Shown piece by piece: positions 21,356 through 32,699 of a stretch of DNA of 64,000 bases. The first letter of the stretch is position 1. Every line of letters begins with the position of its first letter. Under the pieces are notes generated by a model. It searched no databases. It was not told the origin of the DNA and was given only the letters and a program-made list of their open reading frames with translations. The DNA comes from Macrocystis pyrifera (taxonomy: Eukaryota > Sar > Phaeophyceae > Laminariales > Laminariaceae): assembly GCA_031763025.1 (NCBI GenBank), contig JASSKH010000010.1, positions 14,277,427 through 14,341,426 of the forward strand, written 5' to 3'. A program made the translations under genes and the position numbers.

Positions 21356-22810
21356 GTGCGTTTGTGCCCCACCCCACACCGCCCTTTTCTCTCTCTCTCT
21401 TTCGCTCCCTTGCCTTCTTGCGGTGATGGCGCTCGCTCCTCCTGCTGCTTCTGCTGCCTGCTTGTGCGCCGGCGTGAGTGGGGTCCTACTTTCCCTGCGT
21501 CGCTGCTTGCGTTTTAGGGGGGTCTGGTCATTTCTCTTGGCTTGCGATACTCGTACCACATTTTTGGAGGAGCTATTGCGTTGCACAACGGCTTGTACAC
21601 GGTGCCTCCAGCATTACACTGTCCGCCATGCGATCTCCTCGTTGCTGTCCCGGGGCGCAGCCTGCAACAGCAGCTCAGGGTTTAGAGAACAGCGGTGCGC
21701 AGCAGCCAAAGAAAGCACCATGCGCAAAGAAGAATTCGCGCATGTTGGATTATTTTAGGGATTGTGCCGCGTCGTGTGGACGTGCGAGACTGGGAAGGAA
21801 CCAGATATATACGGTCCTCTATTTCAGGAACTTTTTTTTTTTGACAAACTACCTGAAATTAGACTACCGCGTGGGATAGTTGGTTAATACCTGATAGAGT
21901 TTTGCAAGAGCCTCCGCAGATTCGTGGTTCATGGGGGCATGGCATGGCATGGCAGCGCAGCGCGCGGAGTGGCAGTCCAACACGAGTACAAGATTTGGCT
22001 GACCTAACTGCTGCACCAGGTATTACGTGTATGCGTGGCGCAGCGATGGCGAGCAAGCACCCTATGAATATCGACTTGGACCGATGGTCGTGGCGTGAAA
22101 TGCGCATTTTTCGTTATAAATTCACAATACTTGTAAAATTCGGTAAAAATGGAATATAGACGAGACGTATTTTACCCAGCTTGCAAAGTTGAGTATCAAC
22201 TATTTAATCAGTCGAACTCACAGCTGACGTATTTCAAAATTTATAAAATTCATGCGGTATTTTTGTTCGCAAAAAAATGCCTGGTTTATTATTGGCTTGG
22301 TTCTTCGTTTACTCTGTTTGTGCATATGTGGTGGTATCATCTTTTTTTTGTTACGTGCCTGGTCATAATAGCTTTTTAGCTTTTCATGTTTTTCTTACCG
22401 ATTTGAAATTTTTCGTCATTGCTTGGAAAACAAAATAAATGAATACACAAAAAAAAACAAAATCGAAAGAGAAGAGAAAAAAGAGGAGAAGAAAAAAAAA
22501 ATGACGTGCCCCCCCGCAACTCCGCAAGGGATGTGGCAGACACAAACAAATAATAATGTAGAAAGAGCTAAGGAAACAAAACGATTATTAATATTAATAC
22601 GTGCAACAAGTTTATGTACAGAGTACCTGGTACTTATTATTGTTGTTGTTGTTTTCTTCACTTTAAACCGTTCTTTCTACCCGTCGACATTATTACTGCT
22701 TCAAGAACCAAGGGAAAAAACAGGCAAACCGTTAAGCAGTACAAACAACAAGCACGATGACATGACATTGCATTTTGTCTAATCTGCTTATTGCACAACA
22801 ATGTGCCAGG
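21356..22810. other. possible intron and intergenic DNA, no gene seen
   Basis: No further exon of the 21164 frame found. Becomes A/T-rich from 22100. A fragment of foldback family F2 (ACCGTTCTTTCTACCCGTCG) is at 22668-22687. Confidence 0.3.
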
Positions 22811-23010
22811 TGTCTGTGGCGTAGTTTTGTGACCACAGAGCTTGTTGTGACCACAGAGCTTGTACAGCAGTACGATCTCTCTGGGATTGAAGAATCGGCA
22901 CGGACACTTGGTGCAGGATATCGGCGGGTTTGTAGTATATAGTACATAAAGAGAGATAGATACCTGGTACAACAAGTTATGTGGTCGTCACAAAACTACG
23001 CCACAGAGAT
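22811..23010. mobile_element. foldback element F2, short copy
   Basis: Inverted arms GTCTGTGGCGTAGTTTTGTG at the left and CACAAAACTACGCCACAGAG at the right, about 200 bp in all. The interior includes TCGGCACGGACACTTGGTGC. No coding frame. Terminal motifs are shared with the next element. Confidence 0.7.
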
Positions 23011-23077
23011 ATTACATCGTTATGCAGTACAGTAAGCAGAGTGGGCAATGCCATGTATCATAGTCATGTATTAATAG

Positions 23078-23492
23078 TATCTCTGTGGCGTAGTTTTGTG
23101 GCCATATAACTTGTGCAGAATCGGCACGGCACCGGGTGTCGAGGGGTAGAAAGAACGGCTCAATGTGAAGAACACACACAAATACGGCAGGCACGGCGTA
23201 CACATTTTATGAAAGAGAGAAAGAAAATAAAAATAAAAACGGAACGAAAGAGAAAAGGAAAAAAAGAAAATGTCGTGCCCTGCCGCAGGGGGTGTGTGTG
23301 TGCTGTGTCTGTGTCTTTTGTGGCTGTGCTGCTGCAGTGCTGCTGCTGTGTGTGTTCTTCACATTAGTAGCCATTATTTCCGCCCGTCGATATCCAGAAC
23401 CAAGTATCCGTGCCGATTATTCAATCTTGGAGGGATTCGTACAAGTTCTGTGGTCGCAAAACTACGCCACAGCAGAGATACTACATTCATTG
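23078..23492. mobile_element. foldback element F2, long copy
   Basis: Arms of about 90-140 bp: ATCTCTGTGGCGTAGTTTTG through AATGTGAAGAACACAC on the left, and GTGTGTTCTTCACATT through AAAACTACGCCACAGCAGAG on the right. The unpaired centre (about 23190-23340) is A/G-rich then TGTG/CTGCTG-rich. Foldback elements of this kind are moved by a transposase supplied elsewhere. Confidence 0.72.
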
Positions 23493-24115
23493 TCCCTACC
23501 GTGGATATGACCGACGCGACATACACATTCTATGAAAGAGAGAAAACGAAAGAAAGCCAAGAAAGACGAAAACGAAGGAAACATCGAAAACAAATCGGAA
23601 GAGAAGAAGGAAAAAATGGAGTGTTTGCGATTTTTCCAAAATTTCTCCCGAGGTAACTTTTTGAGGTAAATTTCCGAAAGAAAAGAAAAAGTACTTGGGC
23701 GAAGTCAGGATTTCATCAAAAGTTGCGGTAACTTGTGTCTCTCTGTTTCATTGGCCTACACGCACCGAGCATTATCCCGACGGAGAACGCATCTCAAATC
23801 TCAAAGGACCGAAACACCGAGCATCTTTCCATGCCACGATGCTGCTGCTTGCTGTACGCATCACGACAACCGCTGGGAGCACAGAGGCCCGAGAGGTGTA
23901 GCTTGAGTATAGCGCGCACGAGCGGCGTTGGATTGTGCCAGCGAGCCGCCGCCCCTTCTAAGGTACACGCTTTCGCCCGCTCGGTGACGACGTGGAGGAT
24001 GCATCGTGCCAAAAAGGACTCGTATTCACAGTCGTACTCGTACTCGTGCTCGTGCTTGTACAGCCTTGCTTGTAGAGCGCGACAGCATGACAGCTCGTCA
24101 CCCATTACGGGGAAA

Positions 24116-24226
24116 CATATTACGGGGGACCATAGTAAATAGGACCTACGGTACAGACAACAACCTATATATTTACCTATCTTTACTAACAATACTTGGT
24201 CCTATTTACTATGGTCCCCCGAAATG
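24116..24226. mobile_element. palindromic MITE, copy 3 (arm type A)
   Basis: TATTACGGGGGACCATAGTA to TACTATGGTCCCCCGAAATG, centre CCTATATATTTACC. The last bases of the right arm are altered. A second, half-sized diverged piece of the same family follows directly. Confidence 0.85.
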
Positions 24227-24317
24227 GTAGTCAAGACCAAATATGCTTGGTAAAAATACTAGAATATGCATTTTTTTTGTCTATATGATGGGTCCTGGTT
24301 ACCATGCTCCCCCGTAA
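24227..24317. mobile_element. MITE remnant adjoining copy 3
   Basis: Contains GGTAAAAATACTAGAATATG and GGGTCCTGGTTACCATGCTC then CCCCGTAA, the right half of the 109-bp palindrome in diverged form. The left arm is largely lost. Confidence 0.5.
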
Positions 24318-24544
24318 CACGTAATCTGAGCAAGCCTTTACGTAGGACCTTAATGTGATACCATCCTGGAACAACCTTGAGCATATGCTTCATACAGGAT
24401 TGAGTGTAGTATTCGCCGCTGAGCACGATTTCTCAATCCAATTTTCTTAAGAGTGCTCCAAAAAGTGAGCCTGACGCTCTTATAATTGTACCGGGTAGGT
24501 TCTTTCTGATTTATGCTCCTATATTATACCGGTACTGCTTTAAG

Positions 24545-25320
24545 GCCAATTCTTATGCAGTCGGAAACGTGGATTGAAAAAGCCGGTTTCCGATGGGTCA
24601 ATTTTCCGGCTGGATTGTGAATTGCTACCCTTCTTGTTGTCTGTCGGATCGAATGTACAGTTTTTGGGTTTTTTCTGGAGGCGTTTGATGTAAGGGAGTG
24701 TAGCTTGACTACTACTGTTAGCCCCAAGAACAAATGGTAGGGTAGGCGGAAGTCGGTTCGAAAGTGCTTCGCCGTAATGCTCGTGGGGTCAGAGAAGTCT
24801 TCATCTTCCAGCAGGTGCGCCCAACGACACATACATGCTCAAGTCTCGCTTCTCCCTCGAGCAGCTTGTGAGCTTCACACGCGGGGCGTTCTCCTCCATC
24901 TCGTCCTCGAGGCCATCGCGGCGCTGGACTTCTTCGAGAGCCGCCAATGCAACAGTCGGCGCAGCAGGTTTCAACGGCTCATCGATACCGCGCACTGCGG
25001 CCATCGGATGCTGGCACGTGCTGCTGACGGGCGTAGATAGATAAGGATGTATCACGCTGACTCGCGGCGAGCAGCAGCAGAAGTGACAGCAGCCAAGCAA
25101 GCGTTGGCGATGTTGTGGTGTCGGGTTGTGTCGTATGTCATGTTGTTGTTGTGTAGGTGTGTGATACTCGTATGCGGCGGGGCTTTCAAACTTTTCCGAA
25201 GCATGGATCCGACTGGCGTGTTGGATCGAAAATCTCAGTTTTTCTCGAATGTTTGGTGAAGTCCGAAAAAAAGAATACAAATATCTTTGATTGAAAAGGC
25301 GCCTTTTCAACTGCGTAAGG
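24545..25320 (-). pseudogene. Harbinger-like transposase N-terminal remnant, left arm
   Basis: Minus strand: ALAALEEVQRRDGLEDEMEE and NAPRVKLTSCSREKR, then in another frame RWAHLLEDEDFSDPTSITAK, HFRTDFRLPYHLFLGLTVVV, KLHSLTSN. The FRTDFRLPYxLFLxL block resembles the region before the DDE domain in PIF/Harbinger transposases of algae and other stramenopiles (recognised by pattern, not search). The catalytic part is absent: the sequence runs into the terminal repeat instead. It is a deletion derivative. Confidence 0.5.
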
Positions 25321-25499
25321 CCAGTTATTACGCCAAGCACACCCTGGACAATAGACAATGGCCCCTGCAATACGTAGCAATATAATTTGGTGCAATGGAC
25401 GGGTCTATTGTCGTCGGCAAAGGCTATCGATTGGCACGTTCCTCGATCCGTCGTCGTCGGTAATGCCTATCGATAGGTTCCGTCCCCAACATATTGTTC

Positions 25500-25830
25500 A
25501 GGCAGGAGTGTGCTGAAGTATCTGGGTTGGAAGCTATTGTCACCGACAATGACTATCGACGGATAGCTTGCAGAATCTACTGCGGTCCACAGTGGCTATC
25601 GATGAACACATTTCTTGATCTGTTGTGGCCAGCAATGGCTATCGATAGATGCATTGCTTCATCTATTGTGACCGGTAACGGCTATCGATAGATATGTTTC
25701 TGAATCTATTGTGACCAGCAATGGCTATCGATAGATACGTTTCTAATCTATTGTGGCCGGCAATTGCTATCGGTGGACACCGTTGAGAATCGATTGTGGT
25801 GGACAATGTCTATCGATGGACACCACCAGC
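25500..25830. repeat. 43-bp TATCGATA tandem array, block 1
   Basis: Units of 42-43 bp of the form ATCTATTGTGACCAGCAATG then GCTATCGATAGATACGTTTC, about seven copies. Individual units carry the palindrome CTATCGATAG and the reverse-complement words CTATTGT and ACAATG. Confidence 0.8.
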
Positions 25831-26219
25831 CTATTTCCACACCTACAATGCACTCTGATTTACTAAGCAACGCAATATTTTGTTTCGCAGCAATGCCATA
25901 TTTTCATCTTGTGATCACCACCAGTATGGAAGGAGTGTATGGTGTATCGTGATGAGCAGCAATGTCGGTGCATGGCATAGCGTGAAGGAGGGCTGCAACG
26001 TTGTGTGTCTCAACAAGGCAGTGGGCATCATGGGGGTTAAGTGTGTTGCATTGTCGGCTGTGTTGTTGTGGTTAGTACTCTCTGTGTTATTAATAGTGAT
26101 TCCAAATCGGTTACACTCTGTACGGATAAGATAGATGAGGTAAGATGTGCATACACGCTGGACAATAGAAAGGAAACAGAACATTGCCGCTACAGTAGCC
26201 CCGACAAAGCGTGTGTCAA

Positions 26220-26800
26220 TGAATATTGTTAACGACAATAGACTGGCAACGCTGGCCAACGATAGACATTGTAAACCACAATAGACTGGCAACACTCTCT
26301 ATCGATAGACACTGCTAACCACAATGGACTGGCAACGCTGTCTATCGATAGATGTTGTTAACGACAATAGACTGGCAACGCTGTCTATCGATAGACATTG
26401 TCAGGGAACGATATTTTTTCGGCAATGGAGACAATATGCCTTTGCCCTAACAATGGAGTCACAAGGTTGTCCATAGATGGCCATTGTCCTGAACAATAGA
26501 TGTTGGGGAAGCAACCGTGATAGATATTGTTCGAACAATAGACCAAAACGTTTGCCTATCGATGGCTATTGCCGCCAACAGTATACACGCAATTGTATCC
26601 ATCAATAGCCATCGTCACCCACAGTAGACTGTCGGGGCGTGTTTTCGTAATAGACTATAGCCTAAACCTATTGTATACCGTGGAATGATGTATGTCGATG
26701 GCCATTCTTGACGACCGCCGAAGCTTCTATTGCCGCCAACAATAGGTACGCGATTGTGTCCAACAATAGCCATCGCCACCCACAATAGATTGTTGGCCGG
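26220..26800. repeat. 43-bp TATCGATA array, block 2 (inverted orientation)
   Basis: The same unit on the opposite strand: ACAATAGACTGGCAACGCTG then TCTATCGATAGATGTTG, nearly identical in adjacent copies at 26280-26400 and more diverged after 26420. Confidence 0.75.
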
Positions 26801-26804
26801 GCTC

Positions 26805-27200
26805 CGAAAAATATGAATCTGACTTACTTCATTTCAATACGAGACAAAAATATCGAGTTAAGAAACGGAAAGCTGATAGTTTTCTTGTCAATGTGGTTTT
26901 ATTTTCAATATCCAGATTATTTTGAAAGTGCAGTTAATCGAGGACAATGTAAGGGTAACAAATCGAATTTATTTCCGAACAAAACAATAATCTAGATAAT
27001 AGATGACCAGCATCCGAAACAATCTAACTCTTACTCACTTGGTTTCAGTATGGGACAAACAAACTCGAGATGAGAAACGGAAAGAATAGAATTTTCAGCG
27101 TAAGGTGGTCTGAGTTTAATGATCCATGTTTTTTTCTGAGTGGAGTTAATAGACTTGTAGGACAAAGCAAGGGTATTAAATCGAGTCAATTTCCGAAACT
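26805..27200. repeat. diverged tandem duplication of about 210 bp
   Basis: Two copies (26805-27005 and 27015-27200) share CATTTCAATACGAGACAAA / GGTTTCAGTATGGGACAAA, GAAACGGAAAG, TCAATGTGGTT / GTAAGGTGGTC and the end AAATCGA..CAATTTCCGAA. It separates array blocks 2 and 3. Confidence 0.55.
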
Positions 27201-27389
27201 AAGAGCGCACACAAGTTGATGACAGTTACCAATATCTTGGTGCGCGAGTTTCTATTAATGGCGACATCTGTATATAATGTATTCTTCAAAAGGGTGTGAT
27301 AGCGTATGGTGTCCACAACATGATGACGTCGGTTCAAATTACCACACACATACAGAACATGACATACCTCGTATATCGTGGGATGAGTG

Positions 27390-27880
27390 CAAAATATCCT
27401 CGAGATGGCTATCGATGGATAGCTTCTACAATCTATATGGCCGGCAATGGCCATCGATCGACATCTCGTATAATCTATTGTGGCTGGCAACGGCCATCGA
27501 TAGACATATCGCACAATCTATTGTGGTCGACAATGGCCGTCGATAGACCTCTCGCACAATCTATTGTGGCCCGCAATTGCCATCGATATACCTCTCGCAC
27601 AATCTATTGTGGTCACCAATGGCTATCGATAGACATCTCGCACAATCTATCGTGGCCGGCAATGGCCATCGATCGACATCTCGCACATTCTATTGTGGCC
27701 GGCAGTGGCCATCGATGGACGAAGTTCACCATCTATTGTGTTAGACAATGTCTATCGATCGACAATATCACCAGTCCATTGTCGCCGACGATACCTATCG
27801 ATATATACCTTCCACAATCTACTGTCGCAGATAATGTACATCGATAGATTCCCCTCCTTGTCTATTGTCGAAGCAATAGC
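27390..27880. repeat. 43-bp TATCGATA array, block 3
   Basis: Most regular block: GCACAATCTATTGTGGTCGA then CAATGGCCGTCGATAGACCT, period 43 bp, about eleven units, same orientation as block 1. Because 43 is not a multiple of three, all frames cycle through the same peptide, which explains a long open frame here without coding meaning. Confidence 0.85.
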
Positions 27881-27975
27881 CTATTGTTGTGTTCATTGTC
27901 CAGAGTGTGTTACGCAGTCGGAAACATGGATTTGAAAAAGCTGGTTCCGATCGGAGACCAAAATTGGCTTTCTTA

Positions 27976-28742
27976 CGCAGTTGAAAAAGCGCCTTTCTTA
28001 TGCAAGATTTTTCGATTATTTTTTTCAAGTGGACCAGACAGTCGAGAAAACTGAGATTTTCGATCCAACACCCCAGTCGGATTCGTGCTTCGGAAACGTT
28101 TGAAAATCCCGCCGCATATAGGTACGAGTATCACCCACCCACGCCACAGCAACACGACATGATACGACCCCACACCACGACATCGGCGACGGTGGTTTGA
28201 CTGCTGTCATTTCTGCTGGTGCTCGCCGCGAGTCAGCGTGATACATCCTTATCTACGCCCGTCAGCAGCACGTGTCAGCACCCGATGGCCGCAGTGCGTG
28301 GTATCGATGAGCTTCTGCCAACTGCTGCGCTGGCTGTTGTAGCTTTGGCGGCTCTCGAAGAAGTCCAACGCCGCGATGGCCTCGAGGACGAGATCGAGGA
28401 GAATGACCCGCGTGTGAAGCTCACACGCTGCTCGAGGAAGAAGCGAGACGCATGTGTGGGTGGGCGCAGCTGCTTGAAGATGAAGACTTCTCTGACCTCA
28501 CGAGCATTACGGCGAAGCAGTTTCGAACCCAACTTCCGCCTACCCCTACCCTTTTCTTGGAGCTAGTCAAGCTATCATAGTCACTCCCTTTATCAAACGC
28601 CTCCAGAAAAAACCCAAAAACTGCTGTACATTCGATCCGACGGGCGACAAGAAAGGTAACAATTCACAATCCAGTCGGAGAAATAACCGATCGGAAACCG
28701 GCTTTTTCAATCCACGTTTCCGACCGCATAAGAATTGGCCCT
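27976..28742 (+). pseudogene. Harbinger-like transposase N-terminal remnant, right arm
   Basis: Plus strand counterpart of the left arm: ALAALEEVQRRDGLEDEIEE, NDPRVKLTRCSRKKRDACV, then shifted frame LLEDEDFSDLTSITAKQFRT with FLELVKLS and a stop. It differs from the left arm by several substitutions and indels, so the two halves have diverged since they were joined or came from different copies. Confidence 0.5.
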
Positions 28743-28859
28743 AAAAAGCCATTTTTTGTCTCCGATCGGAAACCGGCTTTTTCGACCCATGTTTCCGACT
28801 GCATAAGAACTGGACTTTACATCAGTTTTTTGTTTGTAGTCCAGGAGCGTACGAGAGAG

Positions 28860-29252
28860 AGAGAGCCTTGTTTACACTCCTGTGCCCACCATGTTAAGGA
28901 CTTGTGTAGATCGGTGCATTATCTTGTCTTGAGGCAGTTTAGAGTAAGCCTTGCGGAACATGCGTGCCATGCGGTAGGCGATTGAGGTACGTATACCACG
29001 CACACGTACGTACGTACGTACCGTCGGTATCTTTTGAGAACACCCCCCGGGGCACATTTTTTTTTTTCCCCTCCGGAAAAGAACGCCCCTGGGTGTTCTC
29101 GGAGGTAGGGGGGTAATCTCTCCACAAAAAAACACACACACACCGGTCGAAAAGTCCCCGGGGTGTTGGTCTCTTTTTCTGTTACTGCTGCTTGTAAGGG
29201 CACCCACCGACCGCACACTCAAACACACACACCACATACCAGGGACCAGGTA
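28860..29252. other. intergenic, no gene established
   Basis: The minus strand reads YRMARMFRKAYSKLPQDKIM and HRSTQVLNMVGTGV before a TAA near 28872, which looks protein-like, but no acceptor or further exon supports it. The rest is (ACGT)n and short A/C repeats. Confidence 0.25.
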
Positions 29253-29332
29253 CCACTTTGGGCGTAAACATAAGAACCGATTTATCTTGATATTGATGTC
29301 CAAACGGTCGTTATATTTTCGCCCATAGTGGT
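29253..29332. mobile_element. small hairpin element, family H1, copy 2
   Basis: CCACTTTGGGCGTAAACATA at the left and TTATATTTTCGCCCATAGTG at the right, about 80 bp. Pairs with 9759-9833 by its arms, while the centres differ. Confidence 0.55.
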
Positions 29333-29334
29333 TG

Positions 29335-29420
29335 ACCCTTTGAGGGCAAAACTTCAGTCCCGTTTTGGGGACAAAGCACTCCACTTCCCAACACGGGACT
29401 GCGGTCCTTCTTGAAGGGTT
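29335..29420. mobile_element. hairpin element, family H3, diverged copy
   Basis: ACCCTTTGAGGGCAAAAC to GTCCTTCTTGAAGGGT with an inner CAGTCCCGTTTTGGGGACAA / CACGGGACTG. Related to the better copy at 31895-31994 by GTTTTGGGGACAAA. Confidence 0.5.
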
Positions 29421-29459
29421 AATGATAGGCTTTGCCGACCTCTCGCGCTTGAACCTTCG

Positions 29460-29687
29460 ATGTCGGACCTGAACAACATCTACGAGAAAGCATTCGAGAA
29501 GCGGAAGACGAGCGGTTGGGGAAGCTTGCGCCGTTCGCCGCCGGGGGGTGAACCTCCCGACAACAGCAGCAATAATTTTACCGGAATGGATGTCTTGGGT
29601 TTTCTATGTGAACTGCCCCTGGGACTGCAAAAAAACAGGCAAAAAGAAACACATTCCCTGGGAGAGGAGGGGGCGAAAAAAAGATAA
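29460..29687 (+). other. weak first-exon candidate
   Basis: ATG in fair context, then MSDLNNIYEKAFEKRKTSGW and MDVLGFLCELPLGLQKN. The composition is acceptable for an N-terminus and it precedes the acyltransferase gene on the same strand, which lacks a first exon. No donor that would join in phase 0 to the exon at 33606 was found, so it is not joined here. Confidence 0.2.
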
Positions 29688-31694
29688 ATATTACCCCGGT
29701 GATTTATCTATTTTTTTGGGCTTCACCGGCGGTGTTTTTGTTTCGGGGGCGGCGGGGGGGGGGGGCGTTCTCATAGGATATTACGATATTACGGTATTGC
29801 CGCAGCTTGCAACCAAGAGGTTCGACTCGGAGTTTCTCGATCTCTCAACAGCGAGGTGTTGTTGATATTAATATGTGTGTGTTTTGTTGTATTAATTTTT
29901 TGTACTCTCAAATTCAGCGGTAGTTCAAGTGTGTGTGAGCAAGTACGGCCGTTCTCCGTGAAAACAAACGTTTCAGATGTACATAAGAGCGTTGAGTGTC
30001 ACTGCCTTTGATTGGTTTGTCAACCACCTTCACTTCACACGAACGTTCCAAAAGAAAGCAGCCTCTCGCATCTATAAATGGCGTATTGGGGCCGGGGGGG
30101 GGCGGGGCACAAGAAAATGTACTTTTTTTTCTCTGGGCTCGTGAGCTATTAATATTGTTAATAGTGTGTAACTGGTACCAGGTAGCACAAGTCATACAAA
30201 TGCTGTACGTAACATTTGTGATGCTTTTTGACCGAGCGCGGTCGCTGGGCGTGCCGGCCACCCAAACCCCAACCCTGGACAGTTTCGTTGCGGCGCGGTG
30301 TATGCCAGGGATGTATGTACCTGGTATATGTTACCGCAATTCAGAGCTGTGACGTACCGGTATTCACCGATTTTGGCCGAAAAATATACTACCGCTGGCC
30401 ATTGCCGCTACCTGAATAACCGCAGGCCGTTGAAGGCAGGGGATGCATCCTTATCATCCCCGTTCAAAGAAATCGTCAATTCTCTACCGAATATCAACGA
30501 GCCTCTGTTGTGTGTCACCTGCGCGGACCATGTGTATACTTGACAGATGGCATTGGTGTCGTCTGCATGTCAACCAGCTTATTGGACAGTTTTACAACCT
30601 TCAGCTCCTGGATGTCTGCAGCGCGAGCTGTTGGTGGTTTCGCTAGAGAGCTAAAGCCATCCAAGGGTAAAAATAAAAGACAGGGGTTTCCAGTGTGTAC
30701 GGAGGCGATTTTCACCAGGATTTTTTTCGAAAAGCGTGCATCACCGCGAAGAAAAGATGGAACCTCAAACCGATTCCCAGTACCGGGGATTGCACCTCGT
30801 ATGATACCCGTAACACATATGCCGTATATCCCTCGGATACATACCTGGTATATACCATGCATATGCCATGTACCACGCGCCGTCCTGATCCTGATCCTGG
30901 CTCCGTGCGCTCGGAGATAGCCGGGCGCACACTCACTCGCAGTTTGATTTGCTTGGAGATCTTGAATCTTGAATCTTGCTTCGAATTAGGTTTTGTTCGA
31001 GTGGTTTTTATTTATTGATTTACTAATATTTACTTACTTATTGATTTATTTTATTTATTAATGTTTACCATTTCATCGCTTCATACATACACGAACGAAA
31101 AAAGTGAATGAAGAGTTCTGAATGTTTTTTCGGCGAAGGTAAGATATGATGTTATAACTACGCTGCTGATTAAGATGTAGAGAGTAGCCGAGCGAGAGGA
31201 GGGCAGCAGCGGCAGTATTACTCAAACCAATCAAAATCATTGATACCTGGTATCATTTGGGAGGGGTTTCCACGGGACACATATTTGTATCGTTTTTTTA
31301 AATGAGGCCGTTTTTTGCAAAAATTCCTCTTCGTGTAAGGTACACGAGGCCGTTTTTTTCCTGTACGCAAAAAACGCCTGTACATACCGCGGGGTGCGTG
31401 CAGCTTTAGGCTTCCATTCTTTAATTACCTACTCCTCTGTCCCTAAAAATAAACAAGGTTTTGTTTGAACATAAGTGTAAAAAAGTTACTTATATTTATG
31501 GACAGAGTGTGCGTCGAAGCTGCCTGTACTGACGGTTTCATATCCAAGCAAACCGCCATACCATACAGTACCAAACCCAATATCCTATTGAGTCGTTATT
31601 GCACTACAACTATCCTGACAGTAAGTCCGTCGGTTTGTCTGCTGCGGACTCTTTTGTACAGCTGTGAATCGGCAGGGTTTCACGACTATTTTAA
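29688..31694. other. intergenic, no gene seen
   Basis: Holds four of the TACCWGGTA palindromes (30176, 30318, 30842, 31244) and A/T-rich DNA near 31010-31070. Short open frames have no recognisable product. Confidence 0.3.
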
Positions 31695-31697
31695 GTA

Positions 31698-31803
31698 GTA
31701 CGGGGGACCATAGTAAATGGGACCAAATATTGTGAGTAAAAATAGGTACATGTATAGGTTTTTATGTGTACCGTAGGTCCTATTTACTATGGTCCTCCGT
31801 AAT
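31698..31803. mobile_element. palindromic MITE, copy 4 (arm type A)
   Basis: GTACGGGGGACCATAGTAAA to TTTACTATGGTCCTCCGTAA, centre AAAAATAGGTACATGTATAG, i.e. the reverse orientation to copy 1. Confidence 0.85.
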
Positions 31804-31894
31804 AGTCGGTAGGTGCCGCTAGCCAACTAAACCGAATTTAGTCGGTCAAGTCGGCTGGCGAAGTTGGCTGACGGCCATCCGACTTGCCGACTCG

Positions 31895-31994
31895 ACCGTT
31901 TTAGGACAGCAGTCAGTTCCGTTTTGGGGACAAACCACTCGAAAATTGACTGCTTTGTCCCCAAAAACGGAACTACTGCAGTCCTAAAACGGTT
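31895..31994. mobile_element. hairpin element, family H3
   Basis: A 100-bp palindrome: ACCGTTTTAGGACAGCAGTC, AGTTCCGTTTTGGGGACAAA and their complements (TTTGTCCCCAAAAACGGAAC, GTCCTAAAACGGT). Arms match at nearly every base, so it is young or under conversion. Confidence 0.65.
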
Positions 31995-32369
31995 AAGAAG
32001 CCAGGCGAGCGAAACGAGAAACGAGCCAAATCACCGCTCCCCGGGCGAGAGGACCCCGGCCCCGCCATCAAAATAACCTCGAAATAACAAGTGTATCCCG
32101 CATTCAACAGTTCTCCCTACTGTAAGTGTGGAAACCGAGTAAGTCGGGTAGTTGGGACCTCCGGGAGACGACTATCCATCAGTCCGACTATTAGTAGTAA
32201 ATGCTGCCAGTTGGTGACTTGCGTCGTACCGACTCACAGCTTGTAACTGCTGTCGGTCTGCACCAGTCGTGGTTTCGCGTCACTGAGTTTTTTCTTGCTT
32301 CTTGTATTTTGAGTATTTTTCCCACTTTTTAGATACTACTGTATGTATGAATAGTACGTACTGTCTTGG

Positions 32370-32478
32370 TATTACGGGGGTCCATAGTTAATAGGACCTA
32401 TGGTATACATAAAAACCTATATATTTACCTATTTTTACTAACAATATTTGGTCCTATTAACTATGGACCCCCGTAATA
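32370..32478. mobile_element. palindromic MITE, copy 5 (arm type B)
   Basis: Arms TATTACGGGGGTCCATAGTT and AACTATGGACCCCCGTAATA, the second subfamily (TCCATAGTTAATAGG in place of ACCATAGTAAATAGG). 109 bp, nearly perfect. Confidence 0.9.
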
Positions 32479-32699
32479 CTCCTTTGTGTCTTGTCTGCAG
32501 ATGGGGTGGACTTTTCCTTCCCAGCCGCAACGGTCGTACAGAGAGTTGCTATTTTATCAACCGCCTAGACAACAGCATGCAGCAGCAGCACTACGTACAG
32601 CAGATCGATAGTAGCATGGAATTATCTACCGTGCATGATACCTGGTACATTAATACCCTGGTAGTTCATAGAAGTATAGCACCAGTACAGTCCTAGGGC

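Larger units (their letters stand above)
24542..28742. mobile_element. composite foldback: inverted transposon halves around a 43-bp array
   Basis: Left end GGCCAATTCTTATGCAGTCG and right end CGACCGCATAAGAATTGGCC are inverted copies. The arms (24542-25320 and about 27976-28742) are complementary along their length with indels. Inner ends carry the same motif again (ACTGCGTAAGGCC at 25310, CTTACGCAGTTGAAAAAG at 27975), so each arm is itself a small element with terminal repeats CTTACGCAGT. Between them lie about 2.6 kb dominated by a tandem repeat around TATCGATA. A further terminal-repeat copy at 28757-28812 lies just outside. The arms encode remnants of the N-terminus of a Harbinger-like transposase. 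No intact transposase. Confidence 0.72.

Noticed and set aside
25500-27880. Regular 43-bp repeats resembling a CRISPR array
   Set aside because: No constant repeat with unique spacers: whole units vary together, one block is inverted, and the host is a eukaryote. It is a minisatellite.
28872-29384. 170-codon minus-strand frame ending HRSTQVLNMVGTGV
   Set aside because: The last 35 residues look real but the rest is low complexity; no acceptor in front of the protein-like part. Kept only as a note.
29460-29687. First exon of the acyltransferase
   Set aside because: MDVLGFLCELPLGLQ is tempting before YVLLLLAAYPLA, but no GT donor in phase 0 exists at that place.
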